NCBI GenBank assembly: GCA_900541785.1
Contig: UQKY01000011.1
Coordinates: forward strand, 1-48,076
DNA length: 48,076 nucleotides
Source of the DNA: an uncultured Collinsella sp.
GTDB lineage: Bacteria > Actinomycetota > Coriobacteriia > Coriobacteriales > Coriobacteriaceae
Reading direction: 5' to 3'
Part shown: piece by piece, positions 7,420-15,736 of the stretch
Position numbering within the stretch: position 1 is the stretch's first letter
Layout of the letters: each line of letters starts with the position of its first letter
Made by a program: the position numbers and the translations under genes
The notes under the pieces: generated by a model
Database searches by the model: none
Seen by the model: the letters and a program-made list of their open reading frames with translations, nothing else
Told to the model about the DNA's origin: nothing

Positions 7420-8073
7420 CTATTTGTCGCCGGCGGCAGCCTTTGCCTCGTTAAGGTAGCTATAGAAGCTGTACTTTGAGATGCCAAAGAACTCGCAGGC
7501 GCGCTCGCTCGATTTGGAGATAAGGAAGGCGCCGCGACGGTCGAGGTAGCCAATGGCGCGAATGCGCTCATCTTTGGTCATAAGGGCTGCGGGCTTGCCC
7601 ACGTATTGCTCACACTCGCGCAGCAGATCTTCGAGCAGGTCGCCGATGTTTTTGGTGATGGGCTCGGGCTCGGTGTATCCCTTGTCGCCCGTGCCGGTGA
7701 GCGCGTCGAGCGAGCGCTCAAAAGCCTTCATGAGCGTAATGTCAAAGTTAATGCCCAAAATGCCGACGGGCTTGCCCTCGTCGTTGCGGATAAAGATGGT
7801 CGAGGACTTGAGCAGCTTGCCATCGGCGGTTTTGGTGAGGTATGGCTCGCGGTCGTGCACGTCGGCGGTGCCCTCGTGCATGGACTCAAGCACAATATGG
7901 CTGGGACCGTCACCTAGTTTGCGTCCGCTGACGTGGCCGTTTTCGATCACTACGATGGAGTGGTCCACGTCCTCGGTCTCCAAGTCGTGGACGACGACTT
8001 CGCAGTTGGGGCCAAACTGGAGCGCCAGGCCGTGTGCAAGGCGCTTGTAAAACTCTATCTGTGCGGGGGTCAT
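7420..8073 (-). CDS. YheO-type PAS/HTH transcriptional regulator
   Basis: Protein of 217 aa. The N-terminal YheO-like PAS domain covers about residues 1-130 (FGPNCEVVVHDLE, VGILGINFDITLM) and the C-terminal helix-turn-helix about 170-215 (RGAFLISKSSERACEFFGIS KYSFYSYLNEA). This is the DauR/YheO family, which often controls amino-acid catabolism. It is transcribed divergently from dpaL, so local control of the salvage cluster is likely. The 277-bp gap between them holds two matching palindromes. Effector unknown; a diaminopropionate or ureido intermediate is a guess. Confidence 0.88.
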   Translation of the reverse strand: MTPAQIEFYKRLAHGLALQFGPNCEVVVHDLETEDVDHSIVVIENGHVSGRKLGDGPSHIVLESMHEGTADVHDREPYLTKTADGKLLKSSTIFIRNDEGKPVGILGINFDITLMKAFERSLDALTGTGDKGYTEPEPITKNIGDLLEDLLRECEQYVGKPAALMTKDERIRAIGYLDRRGAFLISKSSERACEFFGISKYSFYSYLNEAKAAAGDK

Positions 8074-8192
8074 GGGTGCCTTCCTAAAAATTAGTTTGGG
8101 CTCACTTTGCCATAAACCCCACTTGTTCGCAAATAACGAAAACGTCGCTGCGTTATGTAACCGTTCGGCGGCGAAAAAGTACCGATTACGGC

Positions 8193-8258
8193 AACAAACA
8201 ATTTGTTAGGTTTAGCAATCAAAAAGTGTGATAGAACATTGCTAACAAACTTTTTGTT
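8193..8258. promoter_or_regulatory. Pair of AACAAA-N3-TTTGTT palindromes
   Basis: AACAAACAATTTGTT at 8193-8207 and AACAAACTTTTTGTT at 8244-8258 share the dyad AACAAA-N3-TTTGTT, centres 51 bp apart (close to five helical turns). Between them TTAGCAAT (8212-8219) and ATTGCTAA (8238-8245) form a further dyad. Position between a divergent regulator and its neighbour suggests operators for the YheO-type protein. Confidence 0.6.
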
Positions 8259-8350
8259 TGGCATCCACATAAAAGTTCAGTCGCATGAATGGGAATGGGC
8301 TGAAACGCGTATGCGGGGGCCGGCAAGAGAGAACTTAAGGAGTTCACCGT

Positions 8351-9565
8351 ATGGCCGATAAGATCCAGTGGGCGGGCAACACGATGCCCAAGAGCGATGA
8401 CAAGCACTTGGGAATCATGAGCCTCGACCACGTGAAGAAGGCCCGCGCCTTCCACCAGTCGTTCCCCCAGTACACCGTCACTCCGCTTGCCCGCCTGGAC
8501 GGCCAGGCCGCGCGCCTGGGCCTGTCCAACCTTTGCGTTAAGGACGAGAGCTATCGCTTTGGCCTCAACGCCTTTAAGGTTCTGGGCGGTTCGTTTGCCA
8601 TGGCCAATTACATTGCCGACGAGACCGGCAAGGACGTTGCCGACTGCACCTTCGATTACCTGACTTCCGATCAGCTTGCCAAGGACTTTGGCCAGGCCAC
8701 CTTCTTTACCGCCACCGACGGCAACCATGGCCGCGGCGTGGCATGGGCTGCCAATAAGCTGGGCCAGAAGGCCGTCGTGCACATGCCCAAGGGTTCCACC
8801 AAGCCCCGCTTCGACAACATCGCCGCCGAGGGCGCCACGGTGACCATCGAAGAGGTCAACTACGACGAGTGCGTGCGCATGGCCGCCGCCGAGGCCGACG
8901 CCTGCGAGCGCGGCGTTATCGTTCAGGACACCGCCTGGGAGGGCTACGAGAAGATTCCGTCTTGGATCATGGAGGGCTACGGCACCATGGCTTCCGAGGC
9001 TGCCGAGCAGCTGCGCGAGATGGCCATCAACCGCCCGACGCATGTCTTTGTCCAGGCTGGCGTAGGCTCGCTCGCCGGCGCCGTGGTGGGCTACTTCACT
9101 AACCTGTATCCCGATAACCCGCCCACCTTTGTCGTGGTCGAGTGCGCTCCGGCCGCCTGCCTGTACAAGGGCGCTGCCGCCGGCGACGGCGACCCGCGCA
9201 TCGTGGACGGCGACATGCCCTCCATCATGGCCGGCCTGTGCTGTGGCGAGCCCAACATCCTGGGCTGGGATATCCTGCGCAACCACGCTACCGCCTTCGT
9301 GTCCTGCCCCGACTGGGTCACCGCTCGCGGCATGCGCACCCTGGGCGCTCCCGAGAAGGGCGACCCGCGCGTCATCTCCGGCGAGTCCGGCGCGGTGACC
9401 ACCGGCCTGGTCGAGACCCTCATGCTCGATCCCGAGTGCGCCGAGCTCAAGGAGCTCATCGGCCTGGACAAGACGAGCTCCGTGCTCTGCTTCTCCACCG
9501 AGGGCGACACGGATCCGGATCAGTACCGTCGCATCGTCTGGGAGGGCGAGTACCCCACCTGTTAG
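8351..9565 (+). CDS. dpaL: Diaminopropionate ammonia-lyase
   Basis: Protein of 404 aa, the full length of the YgeX/DpaL family. This PLP enzyme turns 2,3-diaminopropionate into pyruvate and two ammonia. The Schiff-base lysine lies in SYRFGLNAFKVLGG (about Lys76); the phosphate-contact region TATDGNHGRGVAW and the Gly-rich GVGSLAGAVVGY follow, with GEPNILGWDILRN near the end. Start ATG 8351 with TAAGGAG 8 nt upstream. It opens the salvage cluster and is separated from ygeY by a long hairpin. In anaerobic purine breakdown it is the last step that yields a central metabolite (family knowledge). Confidence 0.93.
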   Translation: MADKIQWAGNTMPKSDDKHLGIMSLDHVKKARAFHQSFPQYTVTPLARLDGQAARLGLSNLCVKDESYRFGLNAFKVLGGSFAMANYIADETGKDVADCTFDYLTSDQLAKDFGQATFFTATDGNHGRGVAWAANKLGQKAVVHMPKGSTKPRFDNIAAEGATVTIEEVNYDECVRMAAAEADACERGVIVQDTAWEGYEKIPSWIMEGYGTMASEAAEQLREMAINRPTHVFVQAGVGSLAGAVVGYFTNLYPDNPPTFVVVECAPAACLYKGAAAGDGDPRIVDGDMPSIMAGLCCGEPNILGWDILRNHATAFVSCPDWVTARGMRTLGAPEKGDPRVISGESGAVTTGLVETLMLDPECAELKELIGLDKTSSVLCFSTEGDTDPDQYRRIVWEGEYPTC

Positions 9566-9581
9566 CAGGCCTGACCTGTCC

Positions 9582-9700
9582 GGGTGGCGGAGCATATATT
9601 TGCTCCCTGCTCGAACAGTCCTGCGCAAGACGGAAAGCACATTAAGTGCTTTCCTTTGCGTGCGGAACTCGCGACGGAGCAAACATATGCTCCGCCACCC
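9582..9700. repeat. 119-bp nested hairpin between dpaL and ygeY
   Basis: Outer arms 9582-9606 and 9676-9700 are 25 bp each, complementary but for one G/T wobble position. Inside, GGAAAGCAC (9632-9640) and GTGCTTTCC (9646-9654) make a second stem with CGCAA/TTGCG flanks. No long T-run follows. It may act as a terminator-like or mRNA-stability element, or be a small non-autonomous repeat. Confidence 0.8.
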
Positions 9701-9804
9701 TACGTCCACTTGCTTGTGGGGTGCTCGACCTCACGCTACTTGGCACAAGTGATCTATCTGAAATATCTACCTGTAGGTAAACCCTTGTAGAAAGGTTGAC
9801 TGTT

Positions 9805-11190
9805 ATGGCTAAAGAACTCGATTTCGACGCTATCAAGGCTGCTGCTGAGTCCCATCGTGCTGATATGACTCGCTTCCTGCGCGCTATGATCAGCCATCCC
9901 TCTGAGTCTTGCGAGGAGGGTGAGGTTGTCGCTTGCATCAAGGCCGAGATGGAGAGTCTTGGCTATGACGAGGTCAAAGTCGACGGCCTGGGCAACGTTA
10001 TGGGCTTTATGGGCGAGGGCGACAAGATTATCGCCATCGACTCTCACATCGACACCGTTGGCATCGGCAACATCGATAACTGGGATGCCGATCCTTATGA
10101 GGGCTACGAGACCGACGAGATTATCTATGGCCGCGGCGGCTCCGACCAGGAGGGTGGCATGGCTTCTGCTACCTACGCTGCCAAGATGATGAAGGACATG
10201 GGCCTCATCCCCGAGGGCTACAAGATCATGGTCGTCGGCACCGTCCAGGAAGAGGACTGCGACGGCATGTGCTGGCAGTACATCTACAACAAGGACGGCA
10301 TTAAGCCCGAGTTCGTCATTTCCACCGAGCCCACCGACGGTGGCATCTATCGCGGTCACCGCGGCCGCATGGAGATCCGCGTCGACGTTCACGGCACCTC
10401 CTGCCACGGCTCCGCTCCCGACCGCGGCGACAACGCCATCTACAAGATGGCCGACATCATCGCCGACGTCCGAGCCCTCAACAACAACGGCTGCGACGAG
10501 TCGACCGACATCAAGGGCCTCGTCAAGATGCTCGACCCCAAGTACAACCCCGAGCACTTCGAGGACGCCCGCTTCCTGGGCCGCGGCACCTGCACCGTCA
10601 GCCAGATTTTCTACACCAGCCCCAGCCGTTGCGCCGTCGCTGACTCCTGCGCCATCTCCATCGACCGTCGCATGACCGCCGGTGAGACCTGGGAGTCCTG
10701 CCTGGACGAGATCCGTAACCTGCCGGCCGCCAAGAAGTACGGCGACGACGTGAAGGTCTCCATGTACATGTACGACCGTCCGTCCTGGACCGGCGAGGTC
10801 TACGAGACCGAGGCTTACTTCCCCACGTGGATCAACAAGGAGACCGCTCCGCACGTCAAGGCCCTCGTCGACGCCCACAAGGCCATGTTCGGTGACGAGC
10901 GCATCGGCTGCGAGCCCAGCATGGACAAGCGCACCGGTCGCCCGCTGTGCGACAAGTGGACCTTCTCCACGAACTGCGTTTCCATCCAGGGCCGCTATGG
11001 CATCCCCTGCGTCGGCTTTGGCCCGGGTGCCGAGTCTCAGGCTCACGCTCCCAACGAGGTCACCTACAAGGACGACCTGGTCACCGCTGCCGCCATGTAT
11101 GTGGCTGCCCTGAACCTCTACGATCCGAGCCAGGCCGATGGCGATGCCACCGTGTTCCGCGCCGGTCTGACCAACAACAAGATCGACTAG
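9805..11190 (+). CDS. ygeY: YgeY-type M20 metallohydrolase
   Basis: Protein of 461 aa of the M20 zinc peptidase/deacylase superfamily, closest in pattern to YgeY, which is linked to selenium-dependent hydroxylase clusters. Metal and catalytic motifs: DSHIDTVG (near 80), GRGGSDQEGG, GTVQEEDCDG (near 148), STEPTDGG, and a late His in AESQAHAPNEV. The dimerisation domain lies between (HGRAPxx-like CHGSAPDRGDNA). It probably hydrolyses an N-carbamoyl (ureido) amino acid such as a ureido-diaminopropionate; the substrate is inference. ATG 9805 is preferred over an upstream TTG 9796, since AAAGG sits 9 nt before it. Confidence 0.9.
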   Translation: MAKELDFDAIKAAAESHRADMTRFLRAMISHPSESCEEGEVVACIKAEMESLGYDEVKVDGLGNVMGFMGEGDKIIAIDSHIDTVGIGNIDNWDADPYEGYETDEIIYGRGGSDQEGGMASATYAAKMMKDMGLIPEGYKIMVVGTVQEEDCDGMCWQYIYNKDGIKPEFVISTEPTDGGIYRGHRGRMEIRVDVHGTSCHGSAPDRGDNAIYKMADIIADVRALNNNGCDESTDIKGLVKMLDPKYNPEHFEDARFLGRGTCTVSQIFYTSPSRCAVADSCAISIDRRMTAGETWESCLDEIRNLPAAKKYGDDVKVSMYMYDRPSWTGEVYETEAYFPTWINKETAPHVKALVDAHKAMFGDERIGCEPSMDKRTGRPLCDKWTFSTNCVSIQGRYGIPCVGFGPGAESQAHAPNEVTYKDDLVTAAAMYVAALNLYDPSQADGDATVFRAGLTNNKID

Positions 11191-11237
11191 TCCCATTCCT
11201 CGATCTTGTTGAGCCGGGGACAGTTTATGCCCCCGGC
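11176..11237 (+). repeat. Two hairpins over the ygeY stop codon
   Basis: AACAAGATCGA (11176-11186) and TCGATCTTGTT (11200-11210) are exact inverses; the first arm lies in the last codons of ygeY and the stop is in the loop. Next, GCCGGGG (11213-11219) pairs with CCCCGGC (11231-11237). No T-run follows, so this looks like a 3'-end-stabilising or processing element rather than a classic terminator. The rest of 11238-11391 shows nothing certain. Confidence 0.6.
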
Positions 11238-11391
11238 ACCCCCTGTTGATTTGGGGCCCGCGGTCGTTATCTCCCATGCTTCCTCAACGGTAGCGGGTCC
11301 TCGTCATGGTGCTCTGCATGTTCTAGCCACACGCGCATGCCGGAGCACATCTACTCATTGCGATCGTTTCATCTTTAGAAAGGACATTTCC

Positions 11392-12594
11392 ATGGACGCC
11401 AAGTTTGCCGAGCTCGTCGAGCAGCTGAACGGCCTCGACTTTAAGGGTATGTACGGCAGCGACTTCCTGCACACCTGGGATAAGACCACCGATGAGCTCA
11501 AGGCGCTCTACATCGTCGCCGACGCTCTGCGCGAGCTGCGCGAGAACAACGTTTCGTCCAAGATCTTCGACTCCGGTCTTGCCGTCTCCCTGTTCCGCGA
11601 CAACTCCACCCGTACGCGCTTCTCCTTCTCTAAGGCCGCCAACCTGCTCGGCCTTGAGCTGCAGGACCTGGACGAGAAGAAGTCCCAGATCGCTCACGGC
11701 GAGACCGTCCGCGAGACCGCTACCATGATTTCCTTCATGGCCGACGTCATCGGCATCCGCGACGACATGTACATCGGCAAGGGCGACGCCTACATGGCCG
11801 AGGTCTCCGAGTCTGTCCAGCAGGCTTACGAGGATGGCGTTCTGGATCACCGTCCCACGCTCATCTCCCTGCAGTCCGACTCCGATCACCCCACGCAGTC
11901 CTCTGCCGACATGCTCTACCTTATCAACGAGTTTGGCGGCCTCGAGAACCTCAAGGGCAAGAAGGTTGCCGTCACCTGGGCCTATTCGCCCTCTTACGGC
12001 AAGCCGCTGTCCTGCCCGCAGTCGCTGATCAGCCTGCTGCCCCGCTTTGGCATGGACGTCACCCTGGCTCACCCCGAGGGCTACGACCTCATGCCCGAGG
12101 TCGTCGAGCGCGCCAAGACCTATGCCGCCGAGTCCGGCACCACCTTTAAGCAGGTCAACACCATGGCCGAGGCCTTCGAGGGCGCCGACATCGTGATTCC
12201 CAAGAGCTGGGCTCCGTTTGCCGCCATGGAGAAGCGCACCAACCTGTACGCCGAGGGCGACGACGCCGGCATCGCTGCGCTCGAGAAGGAACTGCTCGCC
12301 CAGAACGCCACCCATCAGGACTGGTGCTCCACGACCGAGCTCATGGAGAAGACCGCCAACGGCCAGGACACCATCTTTATGCACCCGCTGCCCGCCGACA
12401 TCTCCGGTGTCTCCTGCGAGCACGGCGAGGTTAATGCCGACGTCTTCGATATGCACCGCGTGGGCATGTACAAGGAGGCCAGCTACAAGCCGTACGCCAT
12501 CGCTGCCATGATGTTCCTGCAGAAGGTTGCCGATCCTGCCGCCGCCCTCAAGGCCCTCGACGAGCGCAACACCGCCCGTTGGTTCCAGGCCTAA
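11392..12594 (+). CDS. ygeW: Knotted carbamoyltransferase YgeW
   Basis: Protein of 400 aa of the aspartate/ornithine carbamoyltransferase fold. The carbamoyl-phosphate motif is STRTRFSF (near residue 73); DSDHPTQSSADM, AYSPSYGKPLS and the late HPLPADI are also family marks. YgeW forms a knotted trimer whose substrate was long unknown; in purine degradation it is proposed to split a diureido compound to give carbamoyl phosphate. Start ATG 11392 with AGAAAGGA 7 nt upstream; a longer TTG frame from 11206 runs through the hairpins and is rejected. Its product would be used by the next gene, carbamate kinase, 14 nt downstream. Confidence 0.92.
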   Translation: MDAKFAELVEQLNGLDFKGMYGSDFLHTWDKTTDELKALYIVADALRELRENNVSSKIFDSGLAVSLFRDNSTRTRFSFSKAANLLGLELQDLDEKKSQIAHGETVRETATMISFMADVIGIRDDMYIGKGDAYMAEVSESVQQAYEDGVLDHRPTLISLQSDSDHPTQSSADMLYLINEFGGLENLKGKKVAVTWAYSPSYGKPLSCPQSLISLLPRFGMDVTLAHPEGYDLMPEVVERAKTYAAESGTTFKQVNTMAEAFEGADIVIPKSWAPFAAMEKRTNLYAEGDDAGIAALEKELLAQNATHQDWCSTTELMEKTANGQDTIFMHPLPADISGVSCEHGEVNADVFDMHRVGMYKEASYKPYAIAAMMFLQKVADPAAALKALDERNTARWFQA

Positions 12595-12608
12595 AGCTGG
12601 GCTGAGAA

Positions 12609-13559
12609 ATGGCTAAGCGTATTGTTGTCGCCTTGGGCGGAAACGCCCTCGGCGCCAACCTTCCCGAGCAGATGGAGGCCGTCAAGACGACTTCCAAGGC
12701 CATTGTCGACCTGATCGAGGAGGGCAACGAGGTCGTCGTCGTGCATGGCAACGGCCCCCAGGTGGGCATGATCGCCAATGCGATGGCCGAGCTCACGCGT
12801 TCTAATCCTCAGAAGTACATTCCCTGCCCGTTGTCCGTTTGCGGCGCCATGAGCCAGGGCTACATTGGCTATGACCTGCAAAACGCCCTGCGTGAGGAAA
12901 TGCTCGACCGCAATATCGACAAGGGTGTCGCCACCGTGCTCACCCAGGTCGAGGTTGCGGCAGACGACCCGGCCTTTGCCGACCCGGTCAAGCCGATCGG
13001 TCCGTGGATGAGCGAGGCCGAGGCCAAGGAGCTGGAGGCCGACCGCGGCTATCAGTTCATCCACGACGAGAAGCAGGGCTTCCGTCGCGTGGTGGCTTCG
13101 CCCAAACCCGTGAACATCGTCGAGCTCGACACCATCAAGTCGCTCGTCGAGTCCAACCATGTGGTGATCTCCTGCGGCGGTGGCGGCATTCCCGTCACCA
13201 AGGCCCAAGGCAACCACCTTAAGGGCGCTGCCGCCGTCATTGATAAGGACTTTGCGGCCGAGAAGCTCGCCGAGCAGCTCGACGCCGATGCCCTGATTAT
13301 CCTGACGGCCGTGGAGAAGGTTGCCATTGGCTTTGGCACCGACCACGAGCAGTGGCTCGACACACTGGGCGCTGCCGATGTTAAGCGTCTGTCCGAGGCC
13401 AACGAGTTCGGTCGCGGCTCCATGCTGCCCAAGGTTCAGGCCGCTTCGACGTTTGCCGAGAGCAAGCCGGGCCGCACGGCACTCATCACGCTGCTCGAGA
13501 AGGCGCGCGATGGCCTTGCCGGCAAGACCGGTACTACGTTTACCGGCAACGCCGAGTAG
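12609..13559 (+). CDS. arcC: Carbamate kinase
   Basis: Protein of 316 aa, full length. It transfers phosphate from carbamoyl phosphate to ADP, giving ATP, CO2 and ammonia. Motifs of the amino-acid kinase fold: ALGGNALG (residues 8-15), VVVHGNGPQVGMI near 42-54, the family marker ICPxxVCGAMSQGYIGY-like stretch, and CGGGGIPV near 192. It follows ygeW closely with no terminator, so it is co-transcribed and makes ATP from YgeW product. The ribosome site is weak, suggesting translational coupling. This copy corresponds to YqeA of E. coli by context. Confidence 0.94.
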   Translation: MAKRIVVALGGNALGANLPEQMEAVKTTSKAIVDLIEEGNEVVVVHGNGPQVGMIANAMAELTRSNPQKYIPCPLSVCGAMSQGYIGYDLQNALREEMLDRNIDKGVATVLTQVEVAADDPAFADPVKPIGPWMSEAEAKELEADRGYQFIHDEKQGFRRVVASPKPVNIVELDTIKSLVESNHVVISCGGGGIPVTKAQGNHLKGAAAVIDKDFAAEKLAEQLDADALIILTAVEKVAIGFGTDHEQWLDTLGAADVKRLSEANEFGRGSMLPKVQAASTFAESKPGRTALITLLEKARDGLAGKTGTTFTGNAE

Positions 13560-13579
13560 GCGTATCGCACTGATGTAGA

Positions 13580-13613
13580 GGAGGGTGTCCTGCGCCGCGG
13601 GATGCCCTCCTTT
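13580..13613 (+). terminator. Hairpin after carbamate kinase
   Basis: GGAGGGTGTCC (13580-13590) pairs with GGATGCCCTCC (13600-13610) using two G-U pairs, followed by TTTG. The tail is short, so termination may be partial, splitting the cluster before mocA. Further on, TTGCTAT and ATAGCAA (13683-13703) form a small dyad upstream of mocA. Confidence 0.5.
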
Positions 13614-13740
13614 GTGCTACAGAGAGCCGAGGGGCGCTCGCCGGAAAAAACGAGCGCGTGCCTGTTCCGACGGAGTGCGAGCTTGCTATGGTGGGTATAG
13701 CAACTATGGTGTCCAAGGTGGCCAGGGGAGGTTTGCGGAG

Positions 13741-14355
13741 ATGAAACTCGGTTGCGTCATTATGGCTTCGGGCGAGGGCAAGCGGTTTGGTTCCAACAAG
13801 ATGCTTGCCGATATCTATGGCGAGCCGCTGATTGGCCGGACTATCGATTCGGTTCCCCGGGGCTTTGACGTTGTGGTTTCGACGCGTTGGCCCGAGGTCG
13901 CCCGGATTTGCGAGGACAAGCATTGCCCATGCGTGCTGCACGATGGCAAACTGCGCAGCCAAAGCGTCCGTGCGGGCCTTTCGTGGGGAGTCGAACGCAA
14001 CTGGAAAGGTTGCCTCTTTTTGCCGGGTGACCAGCCGCTTGTGAGCGCGGACTCTTTTGAGGCCATGGTTCGCGCGTTTGACGAGCGCGGCCGCAAGCAT
14101 CCGGTGCGTCTTGCGTGCAACGGCGAGCCTTCGAGCCCGGTGCTCTTTCCGGCGGAACTGTTCGATGCACTTATGTGTCTTGAGGGCAAGGACGGCGGGG
14201 GCTCGATTCTCAAAGGCCGCGTCGACGTTGCGCTGGTCGAAGCGCGCGCCTATGAGCTGTGGGATGTCGATACCGCCGAGGGACAGCGACGCATAACGGA
14301 GCATATCGCGGCCTGCTCGTATTTTGATCGCGTGGCCAACTGTATGAATCAATAA
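13741..14355 (+). CDS. mocA: MocA-like molybdenum cofactor cytidylyltransferase
   Basis: Protein of 204 aa of the MobA/MocA nucleotidyltransferase family. The nucleotide motif MASGEGKRFGSNKM (about residues 8-21) is close to the LAAGxGxRxGxxK consensus, and the LPGDQPLV motif near 95 supplies the metal-binding Asp. It would attach CMP to the molybdopterin of a molybdenum hydroxylase. Together with yqeB, yqeC and xdhC it points to a selenium-dependent hydroxylase. Start ATG 13741 with GGAG directly before; earlier in-frame codons have no better site. Eight nt separate its stop from hyuA. Confidence 0.85.
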   Translation: MKLGCVIMASGEGKRFGSNKMLADIYGEPLIGRTIDSVPRGFDVVVSTRWPEVARICEDKHCPCVLHDGKLRSQSVRAGLSWGVERNWKGCLFLPGDQPLVSADSFEAMVRAFDERGRKHPVRLACNGEPSSPVLFPAELFDALMCLEGKDGGGSILKGRVDVALVEARAYELWDVDTAEGQRRITEHIAACSYFDRVANCMNQ

Positions 14356-14363
14356 GGAGCAAC

Positions 14364-15731
14364 ATGATCATCATCAAAAACGGCGCGCTCGTGACGCCCC
14401 AGGGGCTTCGCCGCGCCGATCTTGCCATGGAGGGCGAAAAGATTGTGCGGATTGCCGCGGCAATCGAGCCGGCCGAGGGCGATACCGTCCAGGACGCCAC
14501 CGACTGTTGGGTGTTTCCCGGCTTTATCGACGGCCACACGCACATGCAGTGCTGGACTGGCATGGATTGGACGGCCGATAGCTTTGAGACCGGTACGCGT
14601 GCGGCTGCCTGCGGCGGCACGACGACCATTGTGGACTACGCGACGGCCGATCGCGGCGTGACCATGCCCGATGCCCTGGCCGAGTGGCATCGCCGCGCCG
14701 ACGGAACCTGCACGGCAAACTACGCTTTTCATATGGCACTCGCCGAGTGGAATGAGCGCAATCGCGCCGATCTTTCGGCCATGCGCGAGGCGGGCGTGTC
14801 GTCGTTTAAGACTTACTTTGCCTATGACCACCTACGCTTGGACGATGCCGAGACGCTCGAGGTGCTGGAGGAGCTCGAGCGCGTGGGCGGTATCCTGTGC
14901 GTGCATTGCGAGAACGGCACGTTGGTGAATGAGCTGCAGAAGCGCGTGTTTGAACAGGGTATCCACGGGCCCGAGGGCCATGCGCTCAGCCGTCCGGATG
15001 TGTGTGAGGCCGAGGCCGTGAGCCGTCTGCTATATCTGGCGCACCTGGCCGGCGACGCACCGGTCAACGTGGTGCACCTTTCGACCAAGCTGGGGCTCGA
15101 GGCCATTCGCGCTGCCAAAGCGCGCGGGCAGAAGAACATCTATGTCGAGACCTGCCCGCAGTATCTGATGCTCGACGACACCTGCTATCTGGAGCAGGGA
15201 GAGGACGGCTTTGCGGGTGCCAAGTATGTGATGAGCCCGCCGCTGCGCCATGCCGGCGACCGTGCGGCCCTGCGCGAGGCGCTTGTGGCCGGCGAGATCG
15301 ATACCATCGCCACCGACCACTGCAGCTTTAATCTGCACGGGCAAAAGGACCGCGGGCGCGACGACTTCCGCGCGATTCCCAACGGCGGGCCCGGCGTGGA
15401 GCATCGTCCCGTCGCGATTGCCACGAGCTTTGAGGGACAGCTGGGCCCCGAGGACCTCTGTCGCCTGATGAGCGAGAACCCGGCGCGCGTGTTTGGCATG
15501 TACCCGCGCAAGGGCTGTCTGGCCGAGGGCTCCGATGCCGACGTGTGCGTGTGGGATCCCCAGGCGCGCTGGACCATTCGCGCGGCGACGCAGCATCAAG
15601 CTGTGGACTACACGCCGCTCGAGGGTTTTGAGGCGCATGGCCGCGCCAAGGCCGTCTACGTCAACGGCGTACTGGTGGCGCGCGACGGCGAGCCCACCGG
15701 AGCCCAGCCCGGTCGCTACGTGCCCCGCTAA
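14364..15731 (+). CDS. hyuA: Hydantoinase/dihydropyrimidinase (YgeZ/HyuA)
   Basis: Protein of 455 aa of the cyclic amidohydrolase family. The binuclear metal site is visible as DGHTHMQ (near 56-62), the carbamylated lysine in SFKTYFAYD (near 150), VHCENG, VHLST and TDHCSFN (near 317). It opens hydantoin-like rings; in this cluster the substrate is probably a ring from purine breakdown. Start ATG 14364 with AAGGAG overlapping the mocA stop region, so the two genes are coupled. It ends tail to tail with yqeC, 5 bp apart. Confidence 0.92.
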   Translation: MIIIKNGALVTPQGLRRADLAMEGEKIVRIAAAIEPAEGDTVQDATDCWVFPGFIDGHTHMQCWTGMDWTADSFETGTRAAACGGTTTIVDYATADRGVTMPDALAEWHRRADGTCTANYAFHMALAEWNERNRADLSAMREAGVSSFKTYFAYDHLRLDDAETLEVLEELERVGGILCVHCENGTLVNELQKRVFEQGIHGPEGHALSRPDVCEAEAVSRLLYLAHLAGDAPVNVVHLSTKLGLEAIRAAKARGQKNIYVETCPQYLMLDDTCYLEQGEDGFAGAKYVMSPPLRHAGDRAALREALVAGEIDTIATDHCSFNLHGQKDRGRDDFRAIPNGGPGVEHRPVAIATSFEGQLGPEDLCRLMSENPARVFGMYPRKGCLAEGSDADVCVWDPQARWTIRAATQHQAVDYTPLEGFEAHGRAKAVYVNGVLVARDGEPTGAQPGRYVPR

Positions 15732-15736
15732 CAGGG

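Noticed and set aside
8219..9709. Long minus-strand frame (496 codons) opposite dpaL
   Set aside because: Antisense shadow of a strongly conserved enzyme in GC-rich DNA; composition is Gly/Ala/His/Val-rich and no ribosome site or domain is seen.
9754..11277. Long minus-strand frame (507 codons) opposite ygeY
   Set aside because: Same reason: antisense of conserved M20 enzyme, low-complexity Gly/Ala/Val protein.
11206..11391. N-terminal extension of YgeW from a TTG at 11206
   Set aside because: It would run through hairpins with a Pro-rich, non-conserved sequence; ATG 11392 has a good ribosome site and gives the family length.
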